Assembly (NCBI GenBank): GCA_035567895.1
Contig: DATMPC010000107.1
Location: 18,018-82,017, forward strand
Direction of reading: 5' to 3'
DNA from: Terriglobales bacterium
GTDB taxonomy: Bacteria; Acidobacteriota; Terriglobia; Terriglobales; Acidobacteriaceae
Length of the DNA stretch: 64,000 nt
The translations under genes were made by a program, and so were the position numbers. Under the pieces are notes generated by a model. It was not told the origin of the DNA and did not search any database. It saw only the letters and a program-made list of their open reading frames with translations. Each line of letters starts with the position of its first letter. The stretch's first letter is position 1. This document shows, piece by piece, positions 24,853 to 33,565 of the stretch.

Positions 24853-26886
24853 GTGCCCAACCCCCTTCTCGAACGCGAAGTCCACAAGCGTCCGGCCTCG
24901 GTGAAGCTCACCGGCCGCATTCTTTTCCTTACGGAAGATCCGGAGCTGATCCGGCGGCAACTGGCGGGAGAGGACCTGCCTTGGGACACGAAAAATCCTG
25001 CGAATAATCCCAAGCTGCGCGACGACATCTCGACGGACGAAATCACTCCGGCGCATATCTGTTTCTTCTTCGATGAGACTCTGGGCGAGTTTCCGTATAC
25101 AGGCTTGAAGTGCGGTAACGAGCTGCCGATCAAGCGCACGGATGTGAAGAAGGGCGGATTTGTCGCGGCGATCAGCGGCAAGCGTCGAGGCAAGGGATCG
25201 AGTCGCGAGCAGTCGCCCTATGCCGAGCTTTCGGCCGGCATCAAGCTGGTGATTGCCGAGAACATCGAGCGAATTTACAAGCAGAATTGCCAGAATCTGG
25301 GCGTGCTCACGTCTACCGATTTCAATCTCATCGATCATATTCGCCGGGGCGAAGAGATTCCGCTCGAGGTCTTCACGCGGGGCGAAGACGAGATTACACG
25401 CCAGGTAATCGAATACGGCGGACTCTTCCCTTTCAACGTGGCGCGTATGCAGGGCAAAGTAACCATTCCGGGAATCGACACGAAGCAACGGCCGATGACG
25501 GTGACAGAGAAGATCTTTGCGCGGCACATGATCTCGCCCGCCGGCAAAGTGGGAGTGCCTGCCGTGAAGCCTGGCGATCCGGGATTCGCTCGAACCGATC
25601 TTCGCTTCAGCCACGAGTACGTAACACCAATGGCGGCGATCTTTTACGAGCACTTCGTCGGCAAAGACACACCAGTGAATGATCGCTCCAGCGTCATCTT
25701 TTTCCGCGATCACCTTACCTTCCTCGACGAAGTTTTGTCGGAAGAGAAGAAGAAGATGGGGCTGCTCGACTTGGCAACGCAGCTCAAGATGAAGCAGGAG
25801 AGCTTTGCGCAATCGCAGGGCATCAAACTGCACGGCGAACTGAAAGATCGCAAAGGCTCGGAAGGCATCTGCCATTCGATCGTAGCTGAGAGTTACGCCC
25901 TTCCCGGACAACTTAACGTTGGCTCTGACTCACATACTCCACACGTCGGCGCGGTCGGCTGCGTGGCTTTCGGCATCGGCACTACTGACGTCTTCAATTC
26001 CTGGATAACCAAAGATGTTCGCGTGAAGGTTCCCGAATCGGTAAAGGTGATCGTTCGCGGCAAACGTCGTGCGAATGTCACAGCGAAGGATTACATCCTG
26101 AAGTTGCTGGCGATGGACTATATCCGTAGTGGCAAGGCGCTCGCGAAAGTTATGGAGTACTCGGGAGAAGCGATCGAGGAGCTGGGCGTCGATGAGCGTG
26201 CAACCATGTGCAACATGGCCGCCGAAATTGGAGGCTTTACCGGCATCGTCGCACCCGATCGGAAGGTAGTGGACTTTCTTGTCGAGCGGCGCGGCATGAA
26301 ACCCGCAGAAGCAGAAAAGTTAGTCGACGGATATTTCAGCGATTCCGGAGCACAGTACGCTCACGTAATCGAAATGGACGCCTCCGAGATCTATCCCATG
26401 GTGGCAACGCCCGGCGATCCGGGAAACGGCAAGTACGTGCGCGACCTCAACACTCCGGTTCCGGTGGAAATCGCGTATGGCGGAACCTGCACGGCGGGCA
26501 AAAACGAAGATATGGACATGTACGCCGCCGTGCTGAATGACGCTTTGCGACAGGGCAAGCGTGTTTCGCCATCGGTGCTGTTCTATATCCAGTTCGGATC
26601 ACAAGAGACGCGCGAGTACTGCGTGCGCAAAGGTTACCTCGAGATCTTTCAAAAAGCCGGGGCCAAGGTAATCGAGCCGAGCTGCGGAGCATGCATCAAT
26701 GCCGGTCCTGGGGTCTCGACCCGGCCAGATCAGATCGTGATCAGCGCGCAGAATCGCAACTTCCCGGGGCGCAGCGGACCAGGGCAGATGTATCTGGCTA
26801 GTCCATACACCGTCGCGGCTAGTGCAGTCGCGGGATACATCACGGAATACCAGCCCGCAGCCGAGCGCGAACCAGCGGTTGTCTAG
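24853..26886 (+). CDS. Aconitase-superfamily hydratase with N-terminal swivel domain
   Basis: 677 residues from GTG 24853. Unlike normal aconitase A, the swivel (LeuD-like) domain comes first, about residues 15-200: DDISTDEITPAHICFF, GKGSSREQSPYAELSAGI and NCQNLGVLTSTDFN. The [4Fe-4S] catalytic (LeuC-like) domain follows, about 210-670: LNVGSDSHTPHVGAVGC, GGTCTAGKNEDMDM and EPSCGACINAGPG, giving three cysteine ligands. It belongs to the aconitase/isopropylmalate dehydratase superfamily. Substrate could be citrate, isopropylmalate or a homologue, and the sequence does not decide. It stands alone, with no leu operon or TCA genes adjacent, so an aconitase role is slightly favoured. Confidence 0.85.
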   Translation: MPNPLLEREVHKRPASVKLTGRILFLTEDPELIRRQLAGEDLPWDTKNPANNPKLRDDISTDEITPAHICFFFDETLGEFPYTGLKCGNELPIKRTDVKKGGFVAAISGKRRGKGSSREQSPYAELSAGIKLVIAENIERIYKQNCQNLGVLTSTDFNLIDHIRRGEEIPLEVFTRGEDEITRQVIEYGGLFPFNVARMQGKVTIPGIDTKQRPMTVTEKIFARHMISPAGKVGVPAVKPGDPGFARTDLRFSHEYVTPMAAIFYEHFVGKDTPVNDRSSVIFFRDHLTFLDEVLSEEKKKMGLLDLATQLKMKQESFAQSQGIKLHGELKDRKGSEGICHSIVAESYALPGQLNVGSDSHTPHVGAVGCVAFGIGTTDVFNSWITKDVRVKVPESVKVIVRGKRRANVTAKDYILKLLAMDYIRSGKALAKVMEYSGEAIEELGVDERATMCNMAAEIGGFTGIVAPDRKVVDFLVERRGMKPAEAEKLVDGYFSDSGAQYAHVIEMDASEIYPMVATPGDPGNGKYVRDLNTPVPVEIAYGGTCTAGKNEDMDMYAAVLNDALRQGKRVSPSVLFYIQFGSQETREYCVRKGYLEIFQKAGAKVIEPSCGACINAGPGVSTRPDQIVISAQNRNFPGRSGPGQMYLASPYTVAASAVAGYITEYQPAAEREPAVV

Positions 26887-27001
26887 AGACAAGCAGCAAA
26901 AGCTCGTTCGAACCGTGCCGATGTCCGACACTCCGTCAGTAACCTTTTCGTTGGCGATTCCACTGTAATCAATTTTGCACCTTAGGTATGCTAGTCCGCT
27001 A

Positions 27002-27721
27002 ATGGGACTGCACGGATTCTTTGGATACGGCATCATCTTTCAGGCGATCGCCATCCTCCATTTCATTCGCCGGCGTCCCGATACCTATTGGCTCTGGATC
27101 ATCATCTTTGGCAGTGGTCTGGGGGCGTTTATCTACATCTGTGTCGAGATGCTGCCCGAGATTGGGATGGTCGGCCGCAGCTTCCAGATATTCCCGCGTC
27201 GCAGCCGCATCCGCAGGCTGGAGGCGCTGATTCTCGACAATCCTTCCGCGGGTAATTATGAGGAGCTTGCTGATCTATATTTTGAAGACGGAAAGTACGA
27301 ACGAGCCCGGGAGTGCTACAACCGATCTATCTCTACACGCACCGACTCTCCTGATCCGTTCTACCGCCGCGCCCTCTGCGAACTCAAGCTCGGGGATTAT
27401 GCGGCGGCTGTCCCTGATCTCCAGCATGTCGTCGGTAAGGACCCGCGCTATGACTATTACCGGGCTGCTGGGCTACTTGCCGACGCGCTTGCCAAAATAG
27501 GCCAGACTGAAGCCGCCGCTGCGATGTTTGAGCGCGTGGTGCAGACCTCCACGCTCTCCGAGACGCTCGTGAATTACGCCGAGTTCCTGAAATCACAGGG
27601 CAAGCAGGCAGAAGGGCGGGAGTGGGCTCAGCGGGTGCTCACGCGCAAGAAGACACTGCCCGGATATCTAAAACGGCGGGAGCGGCCGTGGTTCCGCAAG
27701 GCGGCTGCGCTAGCGAAGTAG
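27002..27721 (+). CDS. Membrane-anchored TPR protein
   Basis: 239 residues from ATG 27002; a TTG nine codons upstream is in frame but less likely. Two transmembrane segments lie in residues 1-60 (GIIFQAIAILHFI and LWIIIFGSGLGAFIYICVEM). An arginine-rich stretch (RRSRIRRLE) follows, then TPR-like helices at about 85-200: YEELADLYFEDGKYERAREC, FYRRALCELKLGDYAAAVPD, LADALAKIGQTEAAAAMFER and LVNYAEFLKSQGKQAEGREW. It is probably a cytoplasm-facing scaffold. No partner can be named. It is similar in layout to PLDc_N-TPR-type membrane proteins, but I could not confirm that family. Confidence 0.75.
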   Translation: MGLHGFFGYGIIFQAIAILHFIRRRPDTYWLWIIIFGSGLGAFIYICVEMLPEIGMVGRSFQIFPRRSRIRRLEALILDNPSAGNYEELADLYFEDGKYERARECYNRSISTRTDSPDPFYRRALCELKLGDYAAAVPDLQHVVGKDPRYDYYRAAGLLADALAKIGQTEAAAAMFERVVQTSTLSETLVNYAEFLKSQGKQAEGREWAQRVLTRKKTLPGYLKRRERPWFRKAAALAK

Positions 27722-27731
27722 TCTTTTTGTT

Positions 27732-27859
27732 TGTCATTCCGAACGTAGTGAGGAATCCCTACGGACTGCGACACTCTTAGCGCTGCCATCGTCGCCAATC
27801 GAAACGTTATCGGAGCCCGTAGGGATTCCTCACCGCAAAAACCGCGGTTTGGAATGACA
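27732..27859. repeat. Palindromic repeat, TGTCATTCCGA family (copy 5)
   Basis: The left end is TGTCATTCCGAACGTAGTGA with GGAATCCCTACGG. The right end is CCGTAGGGATTCCTCACCGC and terminates GGAATGACA. It separates the convergent TPR and pcm genes. Confidence 0.88.
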
Positions 27860-27871
27860 AACAGAAAAGAC

Positions 27872-28513
27872 CTACTCCCTGAACCCCTCCTCTCCGATCA
27901 GCGGCACGAAGGCGCAGCCATCGAGTCGCACTTGGCGCACGCCTGTTTTATCCTTGCGAATCAGGACGAGTTCCTGCAGATCGCGACTTCCGACCGGTAG
28001 CACCATCCGTCCGCCTACTGCTAGCTGGGCGACCAGCGACTGAGGAATCTGCGGAGCAGCGGCGGAAACCAGAATCACGTCGTAGGGCGCTTTGGGGGGA
28101 TAGCCAAGCGTTCCATCGCCGACGACGATTTCGACGTTCGTGTAACCCAAACGGGAGAGGCGCTCGCGCGCAATGTCGGCCAACTCTACATGGCGCTCGA
28201 TGCTGAAAACGCTCGCGACGATCTCGGCGAGAAGCGCGGTCTGATATCCCGAACCGGTTCCCAACTCCAGCACGCGATCTTCAGGACGCAGCTCCGCGGC
28301 CTGAAGCATGGAAGCAACGATGTACGGCTGTGAGATTGTCTGGCAGCAGCCGATCGTCAGTGGCCGATCTTCGTACGCATGCTCGCGCAGCTCCGGGGAA
28401 ATGAAATCCTCGCGCTGGACTTTACCGATGGCGGAGAGAACGCGCTCGTCGAAGATGCCGCGTGCCTTGAGCTGACGCTCCACCATGAGGACGCGCTGAA
28501 GTTGGAGGGACAT
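27872..28513 (-). CDS. pcm: Protein-L-isoaspartate O-methyltransferase
   Basis: 213 residues, normal length. The SAM-binding site is VLELGTGSGYQTALLAEI. The PCMT signature regions EDRPLTIGCCQTISQPYIVA and VGDGTLGYPPKAPYDVILVS are present, and the C-terminal VGGRMVLPVGSRDLQELVLI strand is intact. The enzyme methylates isoaspartyl residues in damaged proteins to start repair. No surE or nlpD/rpoS neighbour is present. It is preceded upstream, on the same strand, by the TamB-like gene and a 152-bp inverted-repeat element in the gap. Confidence 0.95.
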   Translation of the reverse strand: MSLQLQRVLMVERQLKARGIFDERVLSAIGKVQREDFISPELREHAYEDRPLTIGCCQTISQPYIVASMLQAAELRPEDRVLELGTGSGYQTALLAEIVASVFSIERHVELADIARERLSRLGYTNVEIVVGDGTLGYPPKAPYDVILVSAAAPQIPQSLVAQLAVGGRMVLPVGSRDLQELVLIRKDKTGVRQVRLDGCAFVPLIGEEGFRE

Positions 28514-28560
28514 GGGAGGCAGGAACTAGGGTACAGGTTACAGGGGACAGGGAACAGGGA

Positions 28561-28712
28561 GCAGTACCGGCGGCGGTAGCCGCTGGGTGCGTGAGTGCCG
28601 ACCTGCACAGAGCGTGTTGCGTGCTAGCGATGCTGGCCTACAAGGGCCAGGATATCTTCGGGTGATGCAATAGCTGCAGGCAGGACCCAGCGGCTACCGC
28701 CGCCGGTACTGC
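28561..28712. repeat. 152-bp element with perfect 28-bp terminal inverted repeats
   Basis: The ends GCAGTACCGGCGGCGGTAGC plus CGCTGGGT (28561-28588) and their exact reverse complement (28685-28712) flank 96 bp without a gene. A third, solo copy of 27 of these bases sits inside the terminase remnant at 61373-61399. The element ends four bases before the stop of the TamB-like gene. Confidence 0.92.
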
Positions 28713-28716
28713 TTCC

Positions 28717-31700
28717 CTACCGCTTCCTCTGCCGGATTCGCAGGTCGATCGCCAGCACGCCGGTGTAGTCGCGGACCGCAACCAACGCCACATTTTTATT
28801 GATGTTGTACTCCACCTGCAGAACCTCCTGCGCATACTGGCCCAGGTTCGTTAGATAGGTGACGGTTACGTTCTTAGATATCTGCTGTTCAACTGTGAGC
28901 CGCGCGTTGGGGTTTCCTTCAGTTCCGCCGATATTGGGATCGATTTTGATGCGGCTAATGCCAAACAGCTTCTGCACGCGGCTGCTTACCGCAGCATTCA
29001 ATGCCTCTCCCAAAATGGCGTTTGATGCTGATTGAGTGAAGTTCTCGCTACCGGCCGAAGCTGATCCGGGTTGAGATTGTGCCTCAGTCTCCTGCCGTGT
29101 ACGACCAAAGGCAAGCAGAGCGATGATATCGGACGAAGGCAATGGCGGCTCGGAACGATATGTGACATTGAGTTTGTCGGGCGTGCCGTGGAAGCCCAGG
29201 GTAATGTCATAGTCACGCACTCGCGCAGATGCCTCGACGTTTACCACCGGCTCGATTCGCACAGGGTTAGCGAAAACTACGTCGCCTCGCTCGAGGTGAT
29301 AGGTAGTGCTATTGAAGGTGATATCGCCCTCTGCGATGCTCACGCGACCTAGAACTCCGGGCCGCGCTGCAGTTCCGCGCAGGCGAATATCTACGTCGCC
29401 GGAAACGCGAGCCATCGACGTTTCTACGCGCAGCTCCGGAGTGGAGACAATGTGAACATCGAGGCGCACATTATCGATGAGGGAATTCGGAGCTGGAGGA
29501 TTCGTGGGTTGCCTGGCCCGTTGCACGTACGCCGCGAGGTCGAATTGCGGCGTTAGGCCAAATTTTGTGAGGGTGACGTCGCCTGAGAGAACCGAGTTCT
29601 GGGCGGTTCCTACTAGTCTTAGATCTGCAGTCGCTTGCGAACTCACGCCTTCTGGATAACGAATGCGAACGTCACGTCCGGTGGCAGTCAGATCGAAGAA
29701 GATGCCGTTGCTGTAGGTTACGTAGCCGCCGAGAACCAGGTCTCCACCACCAGTTCGTGCAGTCAATTTTTGAACGCGCAAGCGATTGCGATCGAAATTG
29801 AGCGAGCCGTTAATATCGCTCAAACCATTGGGCAGATCGACAAATGCAATTGCCCCATTTGCGATTTGCACATTGCCGGCGAAATTTGGATCGTTCAGCC
29901 TGCCGGTGGCGTTCACCGTGAACGTCAGCTGTCCTGACGACGAGACACTCGGATTCGCAGTCTGCAATAACGCTAAATTGACGTTGCCATTCGCATGCAA
30001 ATCCACGCGGCCCGATCCTGCAAGCTCGACTTTTCCCGTTCCGGTAATATCTGTGCCGGCGCCAACGATGTGCATTTGCTGGACGCTTGCGACTTGATTG
30101 CTGATCGAGAAGCGCAGCGGGCCTTCGTTGTGAAGTTGGATATGCTGCACCTCTGCCGCGAACTGATCTACATCAGCCTCGACCGCCAGTTCGCGTGGGC
30201 GCTTCAACGGTCCGCGCAACACGAACTTGCCGGAGACGGATGAGTGGCCTGTGACTTTGCCCGGAAGATAGGCGCGCAGCAGCGGATCAAAATCGAGCTT
30301 GGCAAGATCGAGATGCATCTCTGCAGGGAAATTCTCGCGCAGGTGCACGTCACCCGTAACGTTGGCGGTGGCAAGCTGCATATTGGTGTGCGCTTCCAGA
30401 TGGAGATCGGCTCCACGAGTTACGGCGGTAGCATGAAGGTCGCCGGCAGACTCCCCCCCGAGAATGAGACCGGTGATCGACAGATTCGCATTTATGGTCG
30501 GGCTCGCGATCGTTCCGGAGCCACTTGCCGCAAAGTCGGCGCGTCCGCCGATGCTAAGCTTCCTGGTTTGCAGTTTTGAGAGATGCGCCAGATCGAAATT
30601 GTTGCCGCTGACATTGAACGCAAAGGCTTTTGTGTCGAGGTTGTAATTTCCTCCGCCGGTTGCGCGTCCACCGTTCTGCTGCAGGATCAGGTTGCGCAGG
30701 TCAACTTGTTTGCCCTGAAACTGCAGGTCTGCCGATAGAGATCGATAGGGCTCACCGTAGATCGTGCCTCCGGCAACCTGCACATGTCCAATGCCGCCGA
30801 GATCTTCTAAGGCGCCACTGACATGCGTTTCCCCATTGACCTTTCCCGTTACGGGATAGTCGACGCCAACCAGTCGTTGTAGTTCCAGCAGATCGGCGTC
30901 GTGCACACGGAAGCGGGCATCAACGCGCGAATCCGGTTCGATCTGACCATCCCGCAAACCGACACTCGCCAATCCAGCGATCTGCGCCGTTCCACGCTTC
31001 ATTAATATGTTGCGCGCAGACATAAGACTCGGTGAGTAAGTGACGTCCGCGACGAGGGAATCCCAGTGCATCGTGGACGGGATGGTGGGAGTGGTCGCCG
31101 CGGCCTGCTGCGCTGGAGGCTTAGCGTCTCCGCTAATCACAGCGGTGTCAAAGTCGGTGGCCTGCAGGCGGCCTGCAATCGTTGGCGAGATGAGCTTCCC
31201 CGTCAGCGTTCCATTAAAGGAAGCCTGTCCGTGGACGATTGCCGGAATGTTTTGCTGCTCTCCACTCAGCGCATGAGCAACGGCGTCGATTTCAGACAAG
31301 TCCGAGGTGTTCAGAGAGACTCTCAACTGCGACTCCGTGCCGATCGCGCCAGTCGCGCTGATACGGGTTGCGCGGGCCGCGAGATTTAGCCCGCTGACAT
31401 CGATGCGGTCGCCTCGGCCATGATAAGTGGCATGCACAGAACCGGTAAGCGGAAGCTCGGAATTCGAAGCCGTCGGCAGTGCCTGCGCATTAAGATCCAC
31501 GTTGGTATCGGCATCCCCCAGCGAACCGGTCCATCGCATCTGCAGCTTACCCGCTCCACTTGACGCAAGGCGAAGCTGGTGCAGTGGACTCTTCACGGGC
31601 AGCAAAGCACGCAATCCCTGAGCCAGCGAAATTCCTGAGAGATCGAGATCCAGCGTTCCCTGCTGCTGCCTCTTTGCTGTTTGCGCAGCCACCTTGCCGG

Positions 31701-32805
31701 AGCTGAAGCCGGTCTTTGGAGTAACTTTCGACCAGTGCGCAATACTGGCGTTTCCGTTAAATGTGCCCCCGAGAGCTCGTCCATTCAATTTTGTGAGGGT
31801 TATGCGATCCACCGCCACGCTGTAATCGGAACTCGCGTCTACATTGCCGAGGCGCAGATCTGGAGCTGAGTACTCTCCGTCTTTCAGCGTAAGTTTGCCC
31901 GAGCCGAAGAAGTCTTCTGACGAGAGGTATCGGGCAGTGCCGTTGAGTTCGAGAATGCCATTGCGCAACTCACGAACACCGAGAATCTTGCTGAGTTGTG
32001 AGAGCTCCAGGGTGCCTTGGTATTTCGCCTCGACGCGGGGATTGCGAAAGTCGGCGATGGTTCCCGAGGCTTGGAGCTGCGACTTTCCACTTGCCCATCG
32101 CAGTGAGGTGATTTGGGCTTCATTGTTACGGATAGTGAAGCCTGCCTCTGCCTGGGAGAGAACTTGAGGATAACCAGGGTGCTTGAGCAGTAGACTGCCT
32201 GCACGAATGCTGCCCACGTAACTCGGCTGAGGCTTAGCCTTGAACATCATGCCGGCGGTGACGTCATCCGCACTTAGATCCAACGGGAGTCGTTGCTCAT
32301 TCAGTACGAGCACACCCCGGCTCACACGAAGGCGGTCCACCCCGATGGAGAATAATTGCTGAGGGGCATTCCCATTCCCGTTTCCCTTTTTAGGATTTGG
32401 CTGGTTCGTGCTGCCGTCCGGATAGACGATCAGGTGAGCTACCGGGTGCTCAACATAAAGCTCGCGCAGGGCAATTTCGCGTCCCAGCACACTGAGAATC
32501 TTGACGGACACACGTGCATGATCCACGTGCGCGTATGGGATCTCTCCGGCTTTTTCGAGGCCATGAATGGTGAGGTCGTCGAACTCGAACTGAAGGCGCG
32601 AGAAGTTCCAGACAAAATTCTTGAGTTCGACGCGTCCTCCCGTCACGGCCTCAAGTTCGCTGACAACGCGGCGCCGTACTCGGTCGCGGAAGGAATCGCT
32701 GTTCAGGTACACAACTAGACTGACAGCGGCAACAACCAACACGAGGCCGATGCCAAGCTTTATCCAGCGCGAGCGGCGCGACGGTTTTGGGGTTTCCTCA
32801 GTCAC
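28717..32805 (-). CDS. tamB: TamB-like translocation and assembly module protein (DUF490)
   Basis: 1362 residues. One N-terminal transmembrane anchor at about 17-36 (LGIGLVLVVAAVSLVVYLNS) follows a basic cytoplasmic start. The rest is a long periplasmic beta-rich body of repeated strands, as in AsmA/TamB bridge proteins. Near residue 1150 it reads NVRLDVHIVSTPELRVETSM and at about 1200 AEGDITFNSTTYHLERGDVV. The DUF490 C terminus near 1240-1362 includes NVTYRSEPPLPSSDIIALLA and GRTRQETEAQ. TamB proteins span the periplasm and are thought to carry phospholipids or help insert outer-membrane proteins. It is the last gene of an operon with a BamA/TamA-like barrel and a SurA-N-like chaperone, ten bases apart. 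Confidence 0.9.
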   Translation of the reverse strand: MTEETPKPSRRSRWIKLGIGLVLVVAAVSLVVYLNSDSFRDRVRRRVVSELEAVTGGRVELKNFVWNFSRLQFEFDDLTIHGLEKAGEIPYAHVDHARVSVKILSVLGREIALRELYVEHPVAHLIVYPDGSTNQPNPKKGNGNGNAPQQLFSIGVDRLRVSRGVLVLNEQRLPLDLSADDVTAGMMFKAKPQPSYVGSIRAGSLLLKHPGYPQVLSQAEAGFTIRNNEAQITSLRWASGKSQLQASGTIADFRNPRVEAKYQGTLELSQLSKILGVRELRNGILELNGTARYLSSEDFFGSGKLTLKDGEYSAPDLRLGNVDASSDYSVAVDRITLTKLNGRALGGTFNGNASIAHWSKVTPKTGFSSGKVAAQTAKRQQQGTLDLDLSGISLAQGLRALLPVKSPLHQLRLASSGAGKLQMRWTGSLGDADTNVDLNAQALPTASNSELPLTGSVHATYHGRGDRIDVSGLNLAARATRISATGAIGTESQLRVSLNTSDLSEIDAVAHALSGEQQNIPAIVHGQASFNGTLTGKLISPTIAGRLQATDFDTAVISGDAKPPAQQAAATTPTIPSTMHWDSLVADVTYSPSLMSARNILMKRGTAQIAGLASVGLRDGQIEPDSRVDARFRVHDADLLELQRLVGVDYPVTGKVNGETHVSGALEDLGGIGHVQVAGGTIYGEPYRSLSADLQFQGKQVDLRNLILQQNGGRATGGGNYNLDTKAFAFNVSGNNFDLAHLSKLQTRKLSIGGRADFAASGSGTIASPTINANLSITGLILGGESAGDLHATAVTRGADLHLEAHTNMQLATANVTGDVHLRENFPAEMHLDLAKLDFDPLLRAYLPGKVTGHSSVSGKFVLRGPLKRPRELAVEADVDQFAAEVQHIQLHNEGPLRFSISNQVASVQQMHIVGAGTDITGTGKVELAGSGRVDLHANGNVNLALLQTANPSVSSSGQLTFTVNATGRLNDPNFAGNVQIANGAIAFVDLPNGLSDINGSLNFDRNRLRVQKLTARTGGGDLVLGGYVTYSNGIFFDLTATGRDVRIRYPEGVSSQATADLRLVGTAQNSVLSGDVTLTKFGLTPQFDLAAYVQRARQPTNPPAPNSLIDNVRLDVHIVSTPELRVETSMARVSGDVDIRLRGTAARPGVLGRVSIAEGDITFNSTTYHLERGDVVFANPVRIEPVVNVEASARVRDYDITLGFHGTPDKLNVTYRSEPPLPSSDIIALLAFGRTRQETEAQSQPGSASAGSENFTQSASNAILGEALNAAVSSRVQKLFGISRIKIDPNIGGTEGNPNARLTVEQQISKNVTVTYLTNLGQYAQEVLQVEYNINKNVALVAVRDYTGVLAIDLRIRQRKR

Positions 32806-32815
32806 AAAAATGAAC

Positions 32816-33565
32816 TTACTGCTTCACTGCCTCGGTCGGACCGGTGACGTGCAACGGCAACGTACGCACGTCAGAAATATCTGGCGCCTTCTTATCGAGT
32901 CCAGACAGCGGCAATGATGGATCAAATGTCTGGATCCTGCTCTGCGTCCGCAGGGTCTTCAGCCAGTCGGAGATTAGCGCATTCACGCGCTCCTCGCGCA
33001 AGATCGCCTCGATCTGGTCCTGCACCTGATCCAGCGGAGGCACTGGCGCGAGAGCCTTCTTCTTCATTTCGGGAACAAACTTTGTGTCGTAATACGTCTG
33101 TACTGCGCGTGGTCCGACTCTGACCTCGGAGCGGAAGCGCAGATCTATGAAACGGAGAGTCTGAATTTCCTGGTTCACTCGACTTGCGATGTCCTCATCG
33201 GTGAGGCCGTATTGGGCGAGCAGGCGACGCCATCCTGAATCCGATTCGCCACCGGGGAGTTGTTTGCGCATTTCCAGAACGCGCGCGTCGAGATCTTCCT
33301 TTGTAACCGGAACCACGCCAAAGACTGCTACCTGATCGGCAATAAGATTCCGATCGACCAGACGCTCCAACGCGGCGATCTCGTCCTGAATCGTGACGTC
33401 GCTCTGTTTGCCTTCAGTAAGGTGAGTGAAGCGAGCCTCCTGCTCAACATCACTTCTCGTGATGGGATGGCGATCGACCGTGGCAACGATTCGATCCAAC
33501 GTCTCTCCAGCACGCAAGGTTAGCGAGGCGAGCACCATCAACGAAATTAGGACCGCGTTTCGCAT
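32816..33565 (-). CDS. SurA N-domain-like periplasmic chaperone
   Basis: 249 residues with a signal peptide (ISLMVLASLTLRAGE). The mature N terminus LDRIVATVDRHPITRSDVEQ is typical of SurA/PpiD-type N domains, and helices with LVDRNLIADQVAVFGVVPVT and LLAQYGLTDEDIASRVNQEI continue it. A helical segment VRVGPRAVQTYYDTKFVPEM follows where SurA would enter its parvulin domains, but no PPIase motif is present. It should act as an outer-membrane protein chaperone without isomerase activity. Its ATG overlaps the stop of the BamA-like gene by one base (TGATG), implying coupled translation. Confidence 0.83.
   Translation of the reverse strand: MRNAVLISLMVLASLTLRAGETLDRIVATVDRHPITRSDVEQEARFTHLTEGKQSDVTIQDEIAALERLVDRNLIADQVAVFGVVPVTKEDLDARVLEMRKQLPGGESDSGWRRLLAQYGLTDEDIASRVNQEIQTLRFIDLRFRSEVRVGPRAVQTYYDTKFVPEMKKKALAPVPPLDQVQDQIEAILREERVNALISDWLKTLRTQSRIQTFDPSLPLSGLDKKAPDISDVRTLPLHVTGPTEAVKQ

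Noticed and set aside
24847..25911. 354-codon minus-strand frame opposite the aconitase-like gene
   Set aside because: Opposite strand of a well-conserved enzyme; its His/Arg/Leu-rich product matches no family.
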